64,000 bases of DNA from Saposhnikovia divaricata (Eukaryota; Streptophyta; Magnoliopsida; Apiales; Apiaceae): NCBI GenBank assembly GCA_036435485.1, contig CM071598.1:121894148-121958147 (forward strand). The letters run 5' to 3'. Positions within the stretch are counted from its first letter, which is position 1. Each line of letters opens with the position of its first letter. This document shows, piece after piece, positions 52,851-64,000 of the stretch. The notes under the pieces are model-generated. The model was given only the letters and a program-made list of their open reading frames with translations, did not search any database and was not told the origin of the DNA. A program made the translations under genes and the position numbers.

Positions 52851-55800
52851 TGTAACAACCCTAATTTTTGTAATATTTTTTTTTATATAATATCATATGA
52901 CATTGTGAATTTGGAACCTTTTTAAGTCACCCATGTTGTTTAATGGAATTGATTATCTGAGAAATTATGTTGTTACATTCACTATGTAAGAAAAAGGGAA
53001 GATTGCTGAAGGCAAGGGTCTTATTGTTAGTAAGATTTATAAAACTTGGGATTTGAGAGTTATTAGAATATTAAAAGATTTTTAAGGGATTATGACAAGG
53101 AGTTATGGATATTCGAGGAATTTACACAATTAAGTACTTAAGGAATTACAAGGAAATCTTTACGCGACAAAATATTATTACGAGGAGTTAATTAAGATAC
53201 GATATGAATTAAAGATTAAGTGACAAGCATTGGTGGAGGAATAACAATACAAGGAAGGATATTACATGCAAGTCCCATGTAACTAGATTGTTAGAAAAGC
53301 AAACTAGAAATGCAAAAGCAACTAGAGGAATAGTAACTAGTTAATGGTGCATTGTCCAAGGAGACAAGGAGGCATGGTTGGCACCTAGGAAGCTAGTACT
53401 AGGCTTGAGATCATGTGACAATATACATACAACAAAACATATCACAATAATACACCACTTTATTTCAAACCACCCAAGCCAACAACTCTCTCTCTCCCCT
53501 TGTTCATAGAAGCTCTCGGCCCAAGCACCAAAAAGGAAAAAGAAGAAAATTTTTCTTCAACTTCCCATCACTTACAATTCAAGGCAAAATTCCTAGGTCC
53601 TCTAAACTCTATAAACAATGTATGCTATGAATTTCAAACCCTTTTAACCATCCAATCTTATGATATTAATTGTTGAAGATTGAGTGAATAGTATCCATGT
53701 ATGTTTATCTTTTAGATCTTGAAGGATTAAGGGTTGTAGGAGCTCATCTAAGAGTTCTTAGAGACTATAAAGCTCATCCAAGGTTCCTAGGCACTCAAGA
53801 AGGTATACAATCCTCACCCCCCTTAACCATGGATTATTTATGGTGTATAATGTTAGATCCATGAACTTTAGTATGAATCTTGGTTATAAGAGTTATGGAT
53901 GATGAAGATCTTGAGTTTAATTGTTGTAGATGTGATTTTAAGCTTGTGCTTAGTGTATATAACTCCATGTGTGCTATAGAGTATGATCTTGGTGGTTTAG
54001 ATGATGGTTGTGATGTATACATAGGATTCTAGAATGGTTAAGTAAGATAGCAAGCTGTGTAAATTTTCTGGGAACATGTACTGTATTGTAGGAGGGTTTT
54101 GAACCCCTAAATCTTGTCACCCGAGGACCTAATTTATATGGTTAGAAAGGTATTTGAATGTAGTTTCCAGAAATATAAGGTTCATGACTAGGTGATGTGT
54201 AGATTTTGAGTTATGGCCTGAGAAGTGAAGAGTGGTTCTGGAATACGAATTGCACTGAATGGTCCACTTGTGAGCCCTCTTTAAACCCCTAAAAATTTAT
54301 GTAGGATCATGGAAAAATTAGAAGAGCTAGTAATTGCAGTGCTGAAGGCTACCCAAAAAGAATTGGATTAAAATATGTATTTTTCAGTTTTATAAAAATG
54401 TTAGAGTAAAATTCGCGCAAGTGAAAAAGTCGTAAGAGGAGTATGATTTTAAGGAGGGACTAATACGCTTCGAATATGGTAATCAAATTAAGTCGAATAA
54501 GTGACGAGCATAATCCAGTGATGGCATGAACCTATAGTGGGGCTAGAGAGTCATAGGACGAAGTCATTAAGTTAATTTTGTGGCCCCTAAAACCTTGTAA
54601 TTAAAAAGGTATTGTTAAGGTACTAACGAACGACTATTGGTTATGTATAGATCGTCATTCCACTCCGCAAGCTCGACCACCCCAACCTCACCAAGGCAAG
54701 TTTACTTTTCAAAACTTACATATATAAGGACTTTCACTGTTGTGTTTGTAGTTTTCAATCATATTATATGTTCATGCTTATTGAGGTTATAATGAAATTT
54801 GAGATATATGCACATATATGTTTGTACCCCCTTGAACTTAGAATGAAATGTTTTCTTCGGACAACGACTCTAGCAATAGAGGTCGTAGCGGCCCTAATAT
54901 ACCATTGACCGGGGAGCGGTATATTATTATATCATGATTAAATTGCGAAAACCCGAAGGGTCATTCGGGAAGTATCGTATACTTAAGTATTTATTTTTGT
55001 ATCATCATACATACTCAAAAATACCTATCTTGGATTAAAAGCTTATTTAATTAAATAATTATTTTTTTAATTATTAATATTAAATCTTAAAATACCAATT
55101 ATTAATTATTGTTCATTATTTTAAAGACAAAACTAATCCAAGATACCTTCGTCGTTTTCAAACTCGAACTCTTTCGAATCCAAAACATTTTCGAAAACCC
55201 CCGATCAAGTCTTGCTTCTTGTACGATTTCAAGAATTATCGGTCGACTGATGTCGGACCTCAACTACTCAGTTTTCAATCAAAATAAAGTTTTTAAAAGA
55301 AAAAGAAAAGGGATTCTGGCAGGTGTGGGAATCGTTGACGAACGATTCCCGGGATGTGTAAGCGGTCGTGAGCCAGGCGGTCCATCAATTATTATTCCGG
55401 CCCAGGTGTTGCCGAAGGATGATTACGGATGTAGTTTTCATCGAGGGTGATTACGGATGTAGTTTTCACCCGGGGATAGTTACGGATGTAGTTTCTATCC
55501 TTCTACCGGTAGAGAAGACCCGCGGATTATTGGACTTGGATGTGGCGACTGATCATCGTCAATCCCTGTCATGTTTTATGTTTTCTTTAAGTCCCATTCC
55601 TCCGCTTTGGAAAAATGCTCTGACACTGCTTCTTAGGCCAATGTGCCAAGTTGCCGATAGTGTTCTATTTTGATGAGAAAGATGTTGACTTCATGCAGTA
55701 TCTAGAACTGCAAGTTTACTTTGAAAACAAGGGCACGTATTCGTGTACCTTCGAAATTTATCAACGATGACAAATGATTTTATAACCGATTGATATAAAC

Positions 55801-56354
55801 GAGTTTAATAACTGTTAAACATATGTAATGTTATATTGCTTACCTTATACATATATTTCTTGCTGAGCTATAGTTGCTCACTCTTGCTTGTTTTCAAATT
55901 TACAAACACAACAGTTAAGAGAAATGGCAAGACCCAGACAGACTGCCCGAAAGCAGGTGACTAGGCTCGAGGCAGCAGTTGAGATTCCACCGGTAGGCCC
56001 CATTAGCCGGATTGGTTGGCAACTTTTGTTAGTACATTTTATTTATAAGTATGACCTGTGCAAAGCAGTGTACCGTAACAAACATTCAAGCCGCTAACAC
56101 CGCTTCATATCGAAGTGTTGTTGGTAGCATAAATGCTATTTAATTCGGTATGTAATAACTATGAAGCTTTTACTTTTGCTCAATCAAGTGTATGACGTTT
56201 CTGAGACTCTAACCTCTGTGTGTGTGTGCGGTGTGAGTTTTATTGCGGGGTTGATGGCTGTTATATATATATTATGTGCAAGAACATGTATGTTATTAAT
56301 GGAAAATGGACCGTGAGCGCCTAGATCTCCAACCCCGGATATGGGGGCGTCACA
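52851..56354 (+). repeat. Gyp1 3' LTR, 3,504 bp
   Basis: Collinear with the 5' LTR. Mini-exons at 53716-53802 (87 nt) and 54651-54695 (45 nt). The first donor has lost its preceding G (AAT|GTATGC against AAG|GTATGC). Confidence 0.95.
55924..56097 (+). CDS. Histone H3-tail-like short ORF in Gyp1 3' LTR
   Basis: 57 residues; the first 14 are identical to the 5' LTR copy and the next differs (Pro to Leu at residue 15). Lying in the 3' LTR it would be beyond the normal polyadenylation region of the element. Confidence 0.35.
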   Translation: MARPRQTARKQVTRLEAAVEIPPVGPISRIGWQLLLVHFIYKYDLCKAVYRNKHSSR

Positions 56355-58189
56355 AACTACAAGACAAAGAGTTATGTGAAGATATTTAAGAGTAGAAGCC
56401 CCTTGGTGCAATAATAAAATGGAAGGAAGGACTTGGATGCAATAACCATGAAGCTAAGGACTATCTTGCAATTATGGTTGGATAAAGGTAATCTAAATGG
56501 ACCAATAGGAAGGTGCCACCATATGAAGATAAGATGAGGTTGAATAAGAAGATAACTACATGTATTTTTCAAGAAAAAGAGAAAGCAAAAACACCACCAT
56601 TCATTCCTTTACATTCGGTTTTTAAGAAAAAAAAAAGAAGATAATGAATAGTAAATTTTCGCAACTCAAGTTCTAGCCAGCCACAATTCATGATCTATAG
56701 CTTAAATCAAAGCCTGAAGGAAGTTAGGAAGACCCACCAAGTTTGAGAGCAAGAAAGTAAGTGGAAGATTTTCATTTTAATTTTACAAGATTCAATGTTC
56801 TTGGATGAATAGTAATTTTATGATTTTCATGTTTTGTTTTCTTGATGATATAGCTCCCAAAGGATGTTCTAAGCAAGATTCAAGACTTGTAAGGCTTTGA
56901 TAGCACTCTTAAGCTTCAAATAGAGGTATAACACTTGAACCCCCTTGGTTAGATTATGAGTTTTAATGGAGTTTTGGATGAGTGTTTGAATTATAGGAAA
57001 GTTTAGAGCACTAGAGCTATGTACGAGTTTTGTTAGATGTTAAAATATGTTGCGCGGCTCCAAGACCTGTTTAGACAGTGAGGGAGACAATGAATAGTGT
57101 CCATGAGTGTTGATGGTGGATTGGATGATTATTTGGAGGGTTTTGATTTTGGAAATATCCGAGTTATAGCCGTCGTAATGGCGAAATTTCATTAACCCTT
57201 AAAAATAGAGCATGTTCGAAACAAAAAGTTTCTGACCAAGTTGAACACTCGACCCTTGCTTGTAGGTCTTGAATCATAAATCGTTTTGGCGAAAGAATCG
57301 AAACATTCCGACTTACGGTTTAGGAGTTATGGTCAAATTACTAAAGTTGGTTCGGAACCGTAAGTAAAAGTTCGTAACTTCAATTGAACCCTCGTAAATC
57401 ATGATTCTCAGTGGCGAATCTTGGTAAATAAATACTAGAGGTCATAAGGAAGGTATGAAAGAAAACCACATGTCAAACAGATCGTTTTCCGATTTTATAA
57501 AAATGTTTGAATCGAAGTTAAACGCGAACGAACCCCTAAAAACCCGCTTGGTTATGACTTTGGTAAAACACTTAGAAAACGAACGATAAAACTCGAGGTA
57601 TAATCTCGGTTCGTAATCGATCGACTTTAGAACTTATACGACTTAAGTATATAACGAGTGTGGGTATGATGACATGTCGTAATAACGAACAAATGTCGGA
57701 TCGTATCAGTAATAAAAAGAGTTGCACTAAAAGGTGTATAACGAGATAATTCGAAAACGTGTTTCGATTTAATGAAGTTTATACCTAGACTTTTAAAACG
57801 TGATAAGTGGTTAATCTCGAATGTTCTGATTGTTTTTAGATCATCGAGCAGACCCAGGACACGCTATCTCCACCCACACCCGATTACCAGGCAAGTGTTC
57901 AAAACTTTGAACCTGTTGTTGTGATAATATATATATATATGTGATTTCCATTTTACATATGCCATAGCATGCATGCCTATTGTCAAATTATATTATGATA
58001 CCTGTTCCCTGAATTGATATTGGCTTATAGACTAGATACGAATTATCAGTTATAAGCCGGATTGTTTTGATAAGACCCTTAGCGAAGGGCATATGATATT
58101 CATTCTTAAATATAGACCGGGAGTCGGTATTTTGAGATATAGATAGTCGTGGAAACCCGGAGGGATTCCAACGGCAGATTATTATTTAT

Positions 58190-58740
58190 TTTAAGGAATG
58201 TTATTCGAGTATTATCTCAGTCGAGAGATATTAAATGAATGTTAGTTTCGAATATTCATTTAGAGTTGATTATTTAATGAATATTATTTTGATATTCATT
58301 AGAATGTTATTTATTAAATGAATATTACTTTCGAATATTCATTTAAGGTTTTATGTACTTGATGAATATTATTTTAAAATATTCATTTGAAGTTCTATTT
58401 ACTTAAGGAATATTATTTCGATTATTCCTTTAAAGTTTTGATTATTAAATGAATATTATTTGGATATTTATTTAGAAGATTATTTATTAAATGAATATTA
58501 TTTTCAAATATTCATTTAAGGTTTGACTTATTTATTGAATATTATTTTAAATATTTATTGGAGTTTAATTATTTAATGTATATTATTTCGAATATTCATT
58601 TAAGGAGGGATTTATTTAGTAAATAATTCCATATATTCATTCGAGAATTACTTACGAGCAATATTATGAGTTAATAATATTCCGTAATTATTATTGAGTT
58701 AATAAATATTCTTGGAATATTTATTTAAATCTTTTAAATT
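58190..58740 (+). repeat. Imperfect hairpin array in Gyp2 LTR
   Basis: About eight units of 50-60 bases built on AAATGAATATTATTT...AATATTCATTTAAG inverted pairs. Same position in the LTR as the array in Gyp3 (32880-33340); Gyp1 has only an AT-rich relic at 45055-45130. Confidence 0.75.
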
Positions 58741-59734
58741 CTTTTTAAAATGATTTATATTATTCGGAGATTATCTTTCACCTCCAGGTATTATGTAAAA
58801 TATTTCGGAGTCTTTTTACGACTATTTTATCAAGGAAAGGTTCCCAACTCTTTATTTTTCATTTAAATCTATCTTAAAAGGATTTAAATGCTCGCTCAAA
58901 CTTCCATATTATAGGGGAACCTACTTGAGCAATGTTATTTATCTTGTTGACTTCCCGGTCATAAATCTAGTAAAACTATTCGTTTCACTCGCAACTTGGT
59001 TGCTGTTTATCAATTGAATCTGTGAGTAACCTTCTCATCATTTGAGGGGTAAGATTATTGGAACAAGATGGTATCCTCTAACAAGCAGCAGCTTGAGAGA
59101 TATGATGTTGTATTTTCCTTTCCAACTAGATACGACTACTTTGTGGAGTCTTATCAACAAGTATTATACTTGGGGAAAGGGGGATGAACTTGGAGTCGTG
59201 TAAGAGGCCGAGTAGCGCCGGTCCATCCCCTTTGGCCCAACCGTTGGCCGGGGAGAGCTAGTAGGGCGGTAGACAAGTAAAGCCGTCAGTTATTCCTTCT
59301 ACCGGTAGTAAATCTAAATTGAGCTGTACAATCTGCGACTGATCATCGTGAGATTGGCAGTGGGCGCGGTGAATACTCCAGCATAAGTTCATCATTCAAA
59401 TTCATTTATTTTCTGCAACATTATCATTGTTGGCAGTATTGGAAAAGTATTCATAATTGGAATTGCAATATTTTCCTGCAAGTTCCTCTTTTATGATAAA
59501 TGGTAATATCTAGCTTATTTTCGACATAGCAGATATTCCCACATATATATACATTTTGAGTTACCTTGTAACTTCATCGTTCATATTATACTGGCATCAT
59601 TTCCGTAAATGCATGGCATATGATTTGAAAGATACTTTTGAACTGTTATATATTATCGTTCAGTTAAATATTATTGTTTGTGGGCTATTGCTCACCCTTG
59701 CTTTATTATTATATCACAACAACAGCTAGACCAG

Positions 59735-59776
59735 ATGACTCGCACAAGGCGCACTCGACGCTGGCGAGGACGATGA
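59735..59776 (+). CDS. Arg-rich short ORF in Gyp2 LTR
   Basis: 13 residues, MTRTRRTRRWRGR, then TGA. Preceded in frame by Q-L-D-Q and by CAACAACAG (AG 59724-59725), as in Gyp1 and Gyp3. Probably truncated by mutation. Confidence 0.3.
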   Translation: MTRTRRTRRWRGR

Positions 59777-60109
59777 GACTACCAGAACCGAAGAGAAAGC
59801 TATTGGTAGGATAGATTTATTCTTTCAGTACCAAGTATATGGTCTAGTATGACTTATGCAAATAGATGGCAAAGAGTATGTATTCATATTGAAATTCTTT
59901 TGGATTTTAAGAACTCATAGTGTGTTTAATAAAATTTGGTTGTTACTCTGATTTCATCTCTGGGACTATAACGGGTGTGTTTTATATAGTTGTGTTGGGT
60001 CATAAAGATGTAATTTATTGTATGTTGAAGTAAGTTCAAGTATTGTGGACAGAATTGGAGACCGTAACGACCGGATCCCGGACCCCGGATCTGGGGGTGT
60101 TACATTAGA

Positions 60110-60363
60110 TAACTGCCAGCTGTGAGTTTCAAACTGCTTGAGATATCGAATAAGCATTTCTTGACTTATCGAATAGTTGTTTTATACTTCTCGAATGATT
60201 GACTTGTCGATACAAAACATATATCTAATCGACAACTCAAGTCACTCACATATATATAATTCCATAACTGTTCAAATTATTTCATTCGATTTCTTAGGCA
60301 GCTAAAGTTCCAAAACCCTTGAAAACCCTAACTTCAAAAGCTAAATTTCTTCTTCAACCTTTG
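60110..60363 (+). promoter_or_regulatory. Cop4 pol-ORF3 spacer, right part: TATA box and leader
   Basis: TTCTCGAA at 60188-60195, TATATATAAT at 60251-60260, then a CT/AAACCCTAA-type leader to 60363, where Cop5 interrupts before any ATG of ORF3. Same layout as the spacers of Cop1 and Cop2. Confidence 0.45.
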
Positions 60364-60920
60364 TGTTAGACCGAATACACACTTATAATCAACTAAGTAT
60401 GAGAGAATAACAATAAGTTATTTAAAAGCTTTAAAAACTGTTTTTAATTAACTTCTCTCTCAGTGATGTAAAATATCACAGAGAGCTGCTTAGGTTACAA
60501 TGAAAGATATTGTTTTACACGATGGATACCCTTCTAGGGTTAACCTAACTGTATTTATAAGATATACAGCTGCTATACAATCGATAATTGATACTCCTAT
60601 AAATTAGCTATACAATTGTTATCAATTACGATTGCTACACGTCTCCTTAGTCAACTCAATCTCTTTGACAGCTATCCAATCTTCAAAGATATTGCTTTCA
60701 TAATTATCTTCAATAATTCTTCAAACACTGTTGACAAGTAGACGCTTCCTCCAGACAGAGTTTAACAAACTCTGTCGAGCTTCCACTGTCAGCGTATAGT
60801 AAACTCTGTTCAGCTTCCAACTGTCAGAGTTTAACTAAACTCTGACTGCTTCCTGTTTAAACTCTGTTTTTCCCTGCAAAACTTAAACACTAATATTAAC
60901 CATATCAATTATATTTAACA
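60364..60920 (-). repeat. Cop5 3' LTR, 557 bp
   Basis: Reverse-complement relative of 27967-28492. It keeps the palindrome GACAGAGTTT-AAC-AAACTCTGTC at 60754-60776 and adds further CAGAGTTT/AAACTCTG pairs (60795-60870). Confidence 0.9.
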
Positions 60921-61075
60921 ATCTCCCCCAACTTGTTCATTAGTAAAAATGCACAAGTTAACAATAATTGATGATGTCAAAACAATTTCATACAAACACA
61001 GTGTTTATTAAAATAAGCAGAGTTTAAACCTGACTTAACAAAAATCTACAGATAAGAAGAAAATCCTTACAGACT

Positions 61076-64000
61076 TTAATCTCTAATCTCCTCAAGATCT
61101 GGTGTTGTTCTGAGATAATCTATAAGCAATCTTCTCTCTGCATTTTCAAGCTCAATCTTTATAGCTTCCTTAATCTCTCTTAGCTGAGGATCACTCTCAT
61201 TTGTCTGATAGATAGCAGATCTAAGATCATAGATTTTGTTTCTCCTCATCTCATTTCCCAGCCTAATAAATTTAACTTCCTCTGACTGTGAATTGAAGTC
61301 AAGTACTATGGTTCCCAGATCAGTCTTTAACTTTGCAGTACCCTTCTTCATTTCAATAAGATTTCCATTCCAGTCTCTGTACTTAGGAACATATCTGCTA
61401 TTGCACTTCATCCCTTTGATTGCCAAATTCTGGAGCATTTTCTGTCTGAGCACATTTGCAACTGATTGAGTCCTTTGAGTATTCACCTTGAAAAGATATA
61501 GAACATATTCTAATTCTTCCCAATATTTCAAGCCAATATCATTCTCACCAATTCTAAATACTGTCCCATCAGCCATGAAGTACAAGAGAAAATCCTTCTT
61601 TAAACTCTTCTGGTAAACTAGCTGTACTGATTCCAGTCTGTCCAAACTCTCTTGAGTGACACAACGACCTGGAACAGCGAGTGAAGAAGGATCTCTGGGA
61701 CCAGTATATTGCCTCTGTCTTTGTGTGAGCCTAGACCAGCCTTATTGTTTCCAACCTTACCAGAAAAGGCTCTTCCATCAGAAAAATCCATAGAAGCTCC
61801 TGATAATAGATTTGGATCATGAAGTGTTCCTTTACCAAAAACTGATTGCAACTGAGAAGATAAAGGTCTAGACACAACTTATGTAGCAACAGAGGTTGTG
61901 TTTTCTTTCTTCTGTACAACTTGTGTAGAAACAGAGGTTGTATCTTTCTTCTTTGAAACTTCTCCTTCAATGCCTTTCAGCTTGAGTTTAGCTTCTGCTT
62001 CTGTTGATTTCTTTGATAAATGTGATCTTTGACCAGCATCAACATTTTCCTTGATCACAATGCCTTTAAGAACAGGCCTAGGAGCTTTTCCTTTCTTTAA
62101 CTTTCCAGACTTTAAAGCTTTGAGATGTTGTTCTTGTAAACTCTTTTCTTCAGCTTTAATATCTTCGATTGTAGCTCCTTCCTCATTTTCTTCAATAAAC
62201 AACTTAGCAGCCAACTCCTCATCAGTCTGTGGATTAGAAGAGAATACCAAACTTTTGGTCTTTGAAGTACCCTGAGTATCAGTGTTTATCCCAGCAAACT
62301 GTGATTTAGAAGACTTGCTAGATTTCAGAGTTTGAAGTTCTTCAGTTTTGCCCCTACCTTTATTACTTGCTCCTCCATCTCCAGCATTATCCTTTCTGAT
62401 CAGAGTTTGAGATTGCTTGCATTTGCCTTTAGCAACTCTCTCCCCCTTTTTGACATCATCAGGCATAAGAAAAGATGTGATTAACTCCAGGGAGGTAGCA
62501 ATAGAATCAATCTTTAAAGACATAGCATTTTGATTTTCTTCAACTTTGCTCAGCCTGTGAGACAAAGTTTCTTGATTCTGAGAAAGATAGTGAAATTTGT
62601 TCTTGTTGTCAAGTTTAATCATATCATCTCCTCTAACAACATCACCTCGAACATCAGAAATTGCCTTTTGACAAAGATCAAACCTAGAATTGAGAGTCTT
62701 CACTTGGACAACTGTAGCCTTGAGACAAGATAGAATCTCTAGATTTGAATTGTTCTAGAAGTTCTCTTGACAAATTCAGCTACTCTTGCAACAGGAAAGA
62801 TACAAGTGTCCTTGTACCAGTCATTTGAAAATTGTTCATAGTGTTCTTCTTCAGCATCTGCTTGATTTGAAGGACCAGCAAAATCCTTAACTTTAGCATT
62901 AGTCTGGACTGGTAAACTCTGAGAAGAGCTTGACTAAGTATTCCCTTCAGTTTCAACTTCAATCTCAGCTTCAACATGATGAGTGGATTCAGGAATTGGA
63001 ATGGATGCATCAACAGTTTCAACAGTCTCAACAACATCCTCTACAACATTTTCAGCAGTAGGTTCAACATTCTCTGCAACAGGCTTTACAATATCCTCTG
63101 CAGATTGCACAATAGGCTCAGAGTTTATCTCCTTAGGTGGTTGATCAATTTCCTCACCCTGTTCAACAGATTGATGAGCATCAGAGATTAACTCAGTATG
63201 AGAAGCCACTATTTCTTCATGTACCAAGGTGGTTTGATTTACTGCATCAGTTGCCTCAGAGAATACAGCAGGTGAAGAGATTGGAATGTCCATGTTTTCA
63301 GAGAATGGGAACAATGGTTCAAGAATGTCATCCATTTGAGCATCAGCATTTCCATCTCTTTCTATCTCAACAGCAGGTATTTCCTTAGAAATATTCTCTG
63401 GAGCTTCAATATTCACATCTTCATCAGATTCTTCAAGAATTAATCTCCTTCTCTTAGCTGGAGGATTCACTTCTGCTCTCTCTTCTTCTGAGACAGAATC
63501 ATCTAGTATAGATGGAGATTTAGGTTTGTTAGCCCTTTCCTTTCTAGCCCACTTTGGCTTAGAAGCTTCAGCAAGCCTTTCTTTCCTTGATGGCCTTATA
63601 GCCTTGCTTTTCTTTGATTTCTTTGGTTTGGATTGTGGTTGAGGTTGAGGGTGTGATGAAGAATGTGGTTGTGAAGTAGTAGTAATTGTGGGTGGAGATG
63701 TAGGTTTAGTGATTGGTTTAGTGTTTATGGTTTGAGGTGGGTCAGTGTTTGTGGGTTGAGAAGGTTCAGTGTTTGTGGGTTGAGGTGGTGACTGTGGAGG
63801 TTCAATGATTGGTTCGGGTTGTGGTTCTTGTTGTTCTTGTGGTTGGTTGAGAAAGTTTCTGAGGGCGAGAGGATAGATAAACTCTGGTACTTGCTCTTTG
63901 TTAGCATCCTAATTTGTCAAATCCGAAAACATTCTCTTATGACATTGGAAAGGTTGTATAACATCCTCATCAGCAATTGCCAAATTAGGTAAACAAGCAG
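61076..64000 (-). pseudogene. Cop5 ORF3, partial, several lesions
   Basis: Coding enters from the right edge and ends at 61076. Order: Pro/Thr/Gln-rich and Lys-rich low complexity (63500-63900), Val/Glu-rich acidic region (62934-63470), coiled coil (62500-62700), PDDVKKGER, low complexity, and the C-terminal domain (61076-61645) shared with Cop3. Lesions: stop near 63911, stop at 62934-62936, a frame change before 62703, TAA at 61879-61881 where Cop3 has CAA, and a frameshift near 61630. A KK-x-TTSV-x-T segment is duplicated around 61890-61960 relative to Cop3. Confidence 0.8.

Larger units (their letters stand above)
42867..56354 (+). mobile_element. Gyp1: full-length Ty3/gypsy chromovirus (Tekay/Del type), 13.5 kb
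   Basis: LTRs 42867-46366 and 52851-56354, duplication AACTA at 42862-42866 and 56355-56359, primer site, extra ORF (46668), gag-pol in one frame (48129-52817) with chromodomain, polypurine tract. Integrase after RNase H and a terminal chromodomain place it in chromoviruses; very long LTRs fit Tekay/Del. The two LTRs differ at many scattered positions, so it is much older than Cop2. Three in-frame stops make this copy defective. Confidence 0.96.
42000..60104 (+). mobile_element. Gyp2 solo LTR, about 4.6 kb, split by Gyp1
   Basis: It starts TGTAAGAACCCAAATT at 42000, ends GGGGGTGTTACA at 60104, and is flanked by TTAGA at 41995-41999 and 60105-60109. The two pieces (42000-42866 and 56360-60104) sum to 4,612 bp. 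It shares with Gyp1 and Gyp3 the order leader, mini-exons (56854-56925, 57840-57890), hairpin array, CTTCTACCGGTAG block, Arg-rich ORF and end. No internal region remains, hence a solo LTR. Confidence 0.93.
34876..60363 (+). mobile_element. Cop4: decayed Ty1/copia element, split by Gyp2/Gyp1, cut by Cop5
   Basis: A 5' LTR remnant (34876-35561), primer site (35564), gag (35606-38101), pol (38119-41350), pol-ORF3 spacer (41351-41994 and 60110-60358). ORF3 itself must lie right of the window, beyond Cop5. Gyp2 is inserted at 41999/60105 (duplication TTAGA) with Gyp1 inside it. Cop5 begins at 60364. Confidence 0.85.
60364..64000 (-). mobile_element. Cop5: 3' part of a Ty1/copia element
   Basis: 3' LTR at 60364-60920 (TGTTAGACCG to TTTAACA on the plus strand), polypurine tract on the minus strand just beyond (60921-60936, rich in G), then ORF3 running off the right edge. 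LTR and ORF3 match Cop3. Confidence 0.9.

Overview
This is plant nuclear DNA made almost entirely of nested LTR retrotransposons, with no recognisable host gene. The evidence is Ty1/copia elements of SIRE-like layout (gag, pol, then a third ORF), a Ty3/gypsy chromovirus of Tekay/Del type with 3.5-kb LTRs, initiator-Met-tRNA primer sites, 5-bp target duplications and an A-tailed LINE-like insertion. The host is a eudicot. An asterid is my guess from the look of the third ORFs; the sequence does not settle the species. Nothing bacterial or organellar was seen.

Names used below. Cop1: + strand, from beyond the left edge to 26251. Cop2: - strand, 14352-25152, complete. Cop3: + strand, only its 3' end, 26252-28492. 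Cop4: + strand, 34876-60363 and beyond. Cop5: - strand, 60364 to the right edge, same family as Cop3. Gyp1: a solo LTR (9671-13167) and a full chromovirus (42867-56354). Gyp2: a solo LTR, 42000-60104. Gyp3: a 5'-truncated LTR, about 30860-34875.

Left block (1-28492). Cop3 is the oldest host sequence. Cop1 landed in the Cop3 third ORF. Cop1 was then hit by an A-tailed LINE-like insert in gag, by a Gyp1 element now reduced to a solo LTR in ORF3, and by Cop2, also in ORF3. Cop2 is young: its two 1083-bp LTRs show three differences by eye, the duplication TGTTC is intact, and gag, pol and ORF3 are all open.

Middle (28493-34875). An AT-rich stretch with a CT-rich core, not identified, leads into the truncated Gyp3 LTR.

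Right block (34876-64000). Cop4 is decayed. Its pol-ORF3 spacer received a Gyp2 element (now a 4.6-kb solo LTR, duplication TTAGA), into which the full Gyp1 chromovirus inserted (duplication AACTA). Cop5 interrupts Cop4 again at 60364.

Most interesting. (1) Every gypsy LTR carries, near its 3' end, a short ORF for an Arg-rich peptide; in Gyp1 it begins MARPRQTARKQ, close to the N-terminal tail of histone H3. It sits in a conserved series of splice-like mini-exons and could join in frame to an acidic ORF upstream of gag. (2) Three copia families share a splice-acceptor-like signal, in the same codon phase, between gag and pol. (3) Copia ORF3s appear to have their own promoters (TATA box plus repeated upstream motifs) in the pol-ORF3 spacer.
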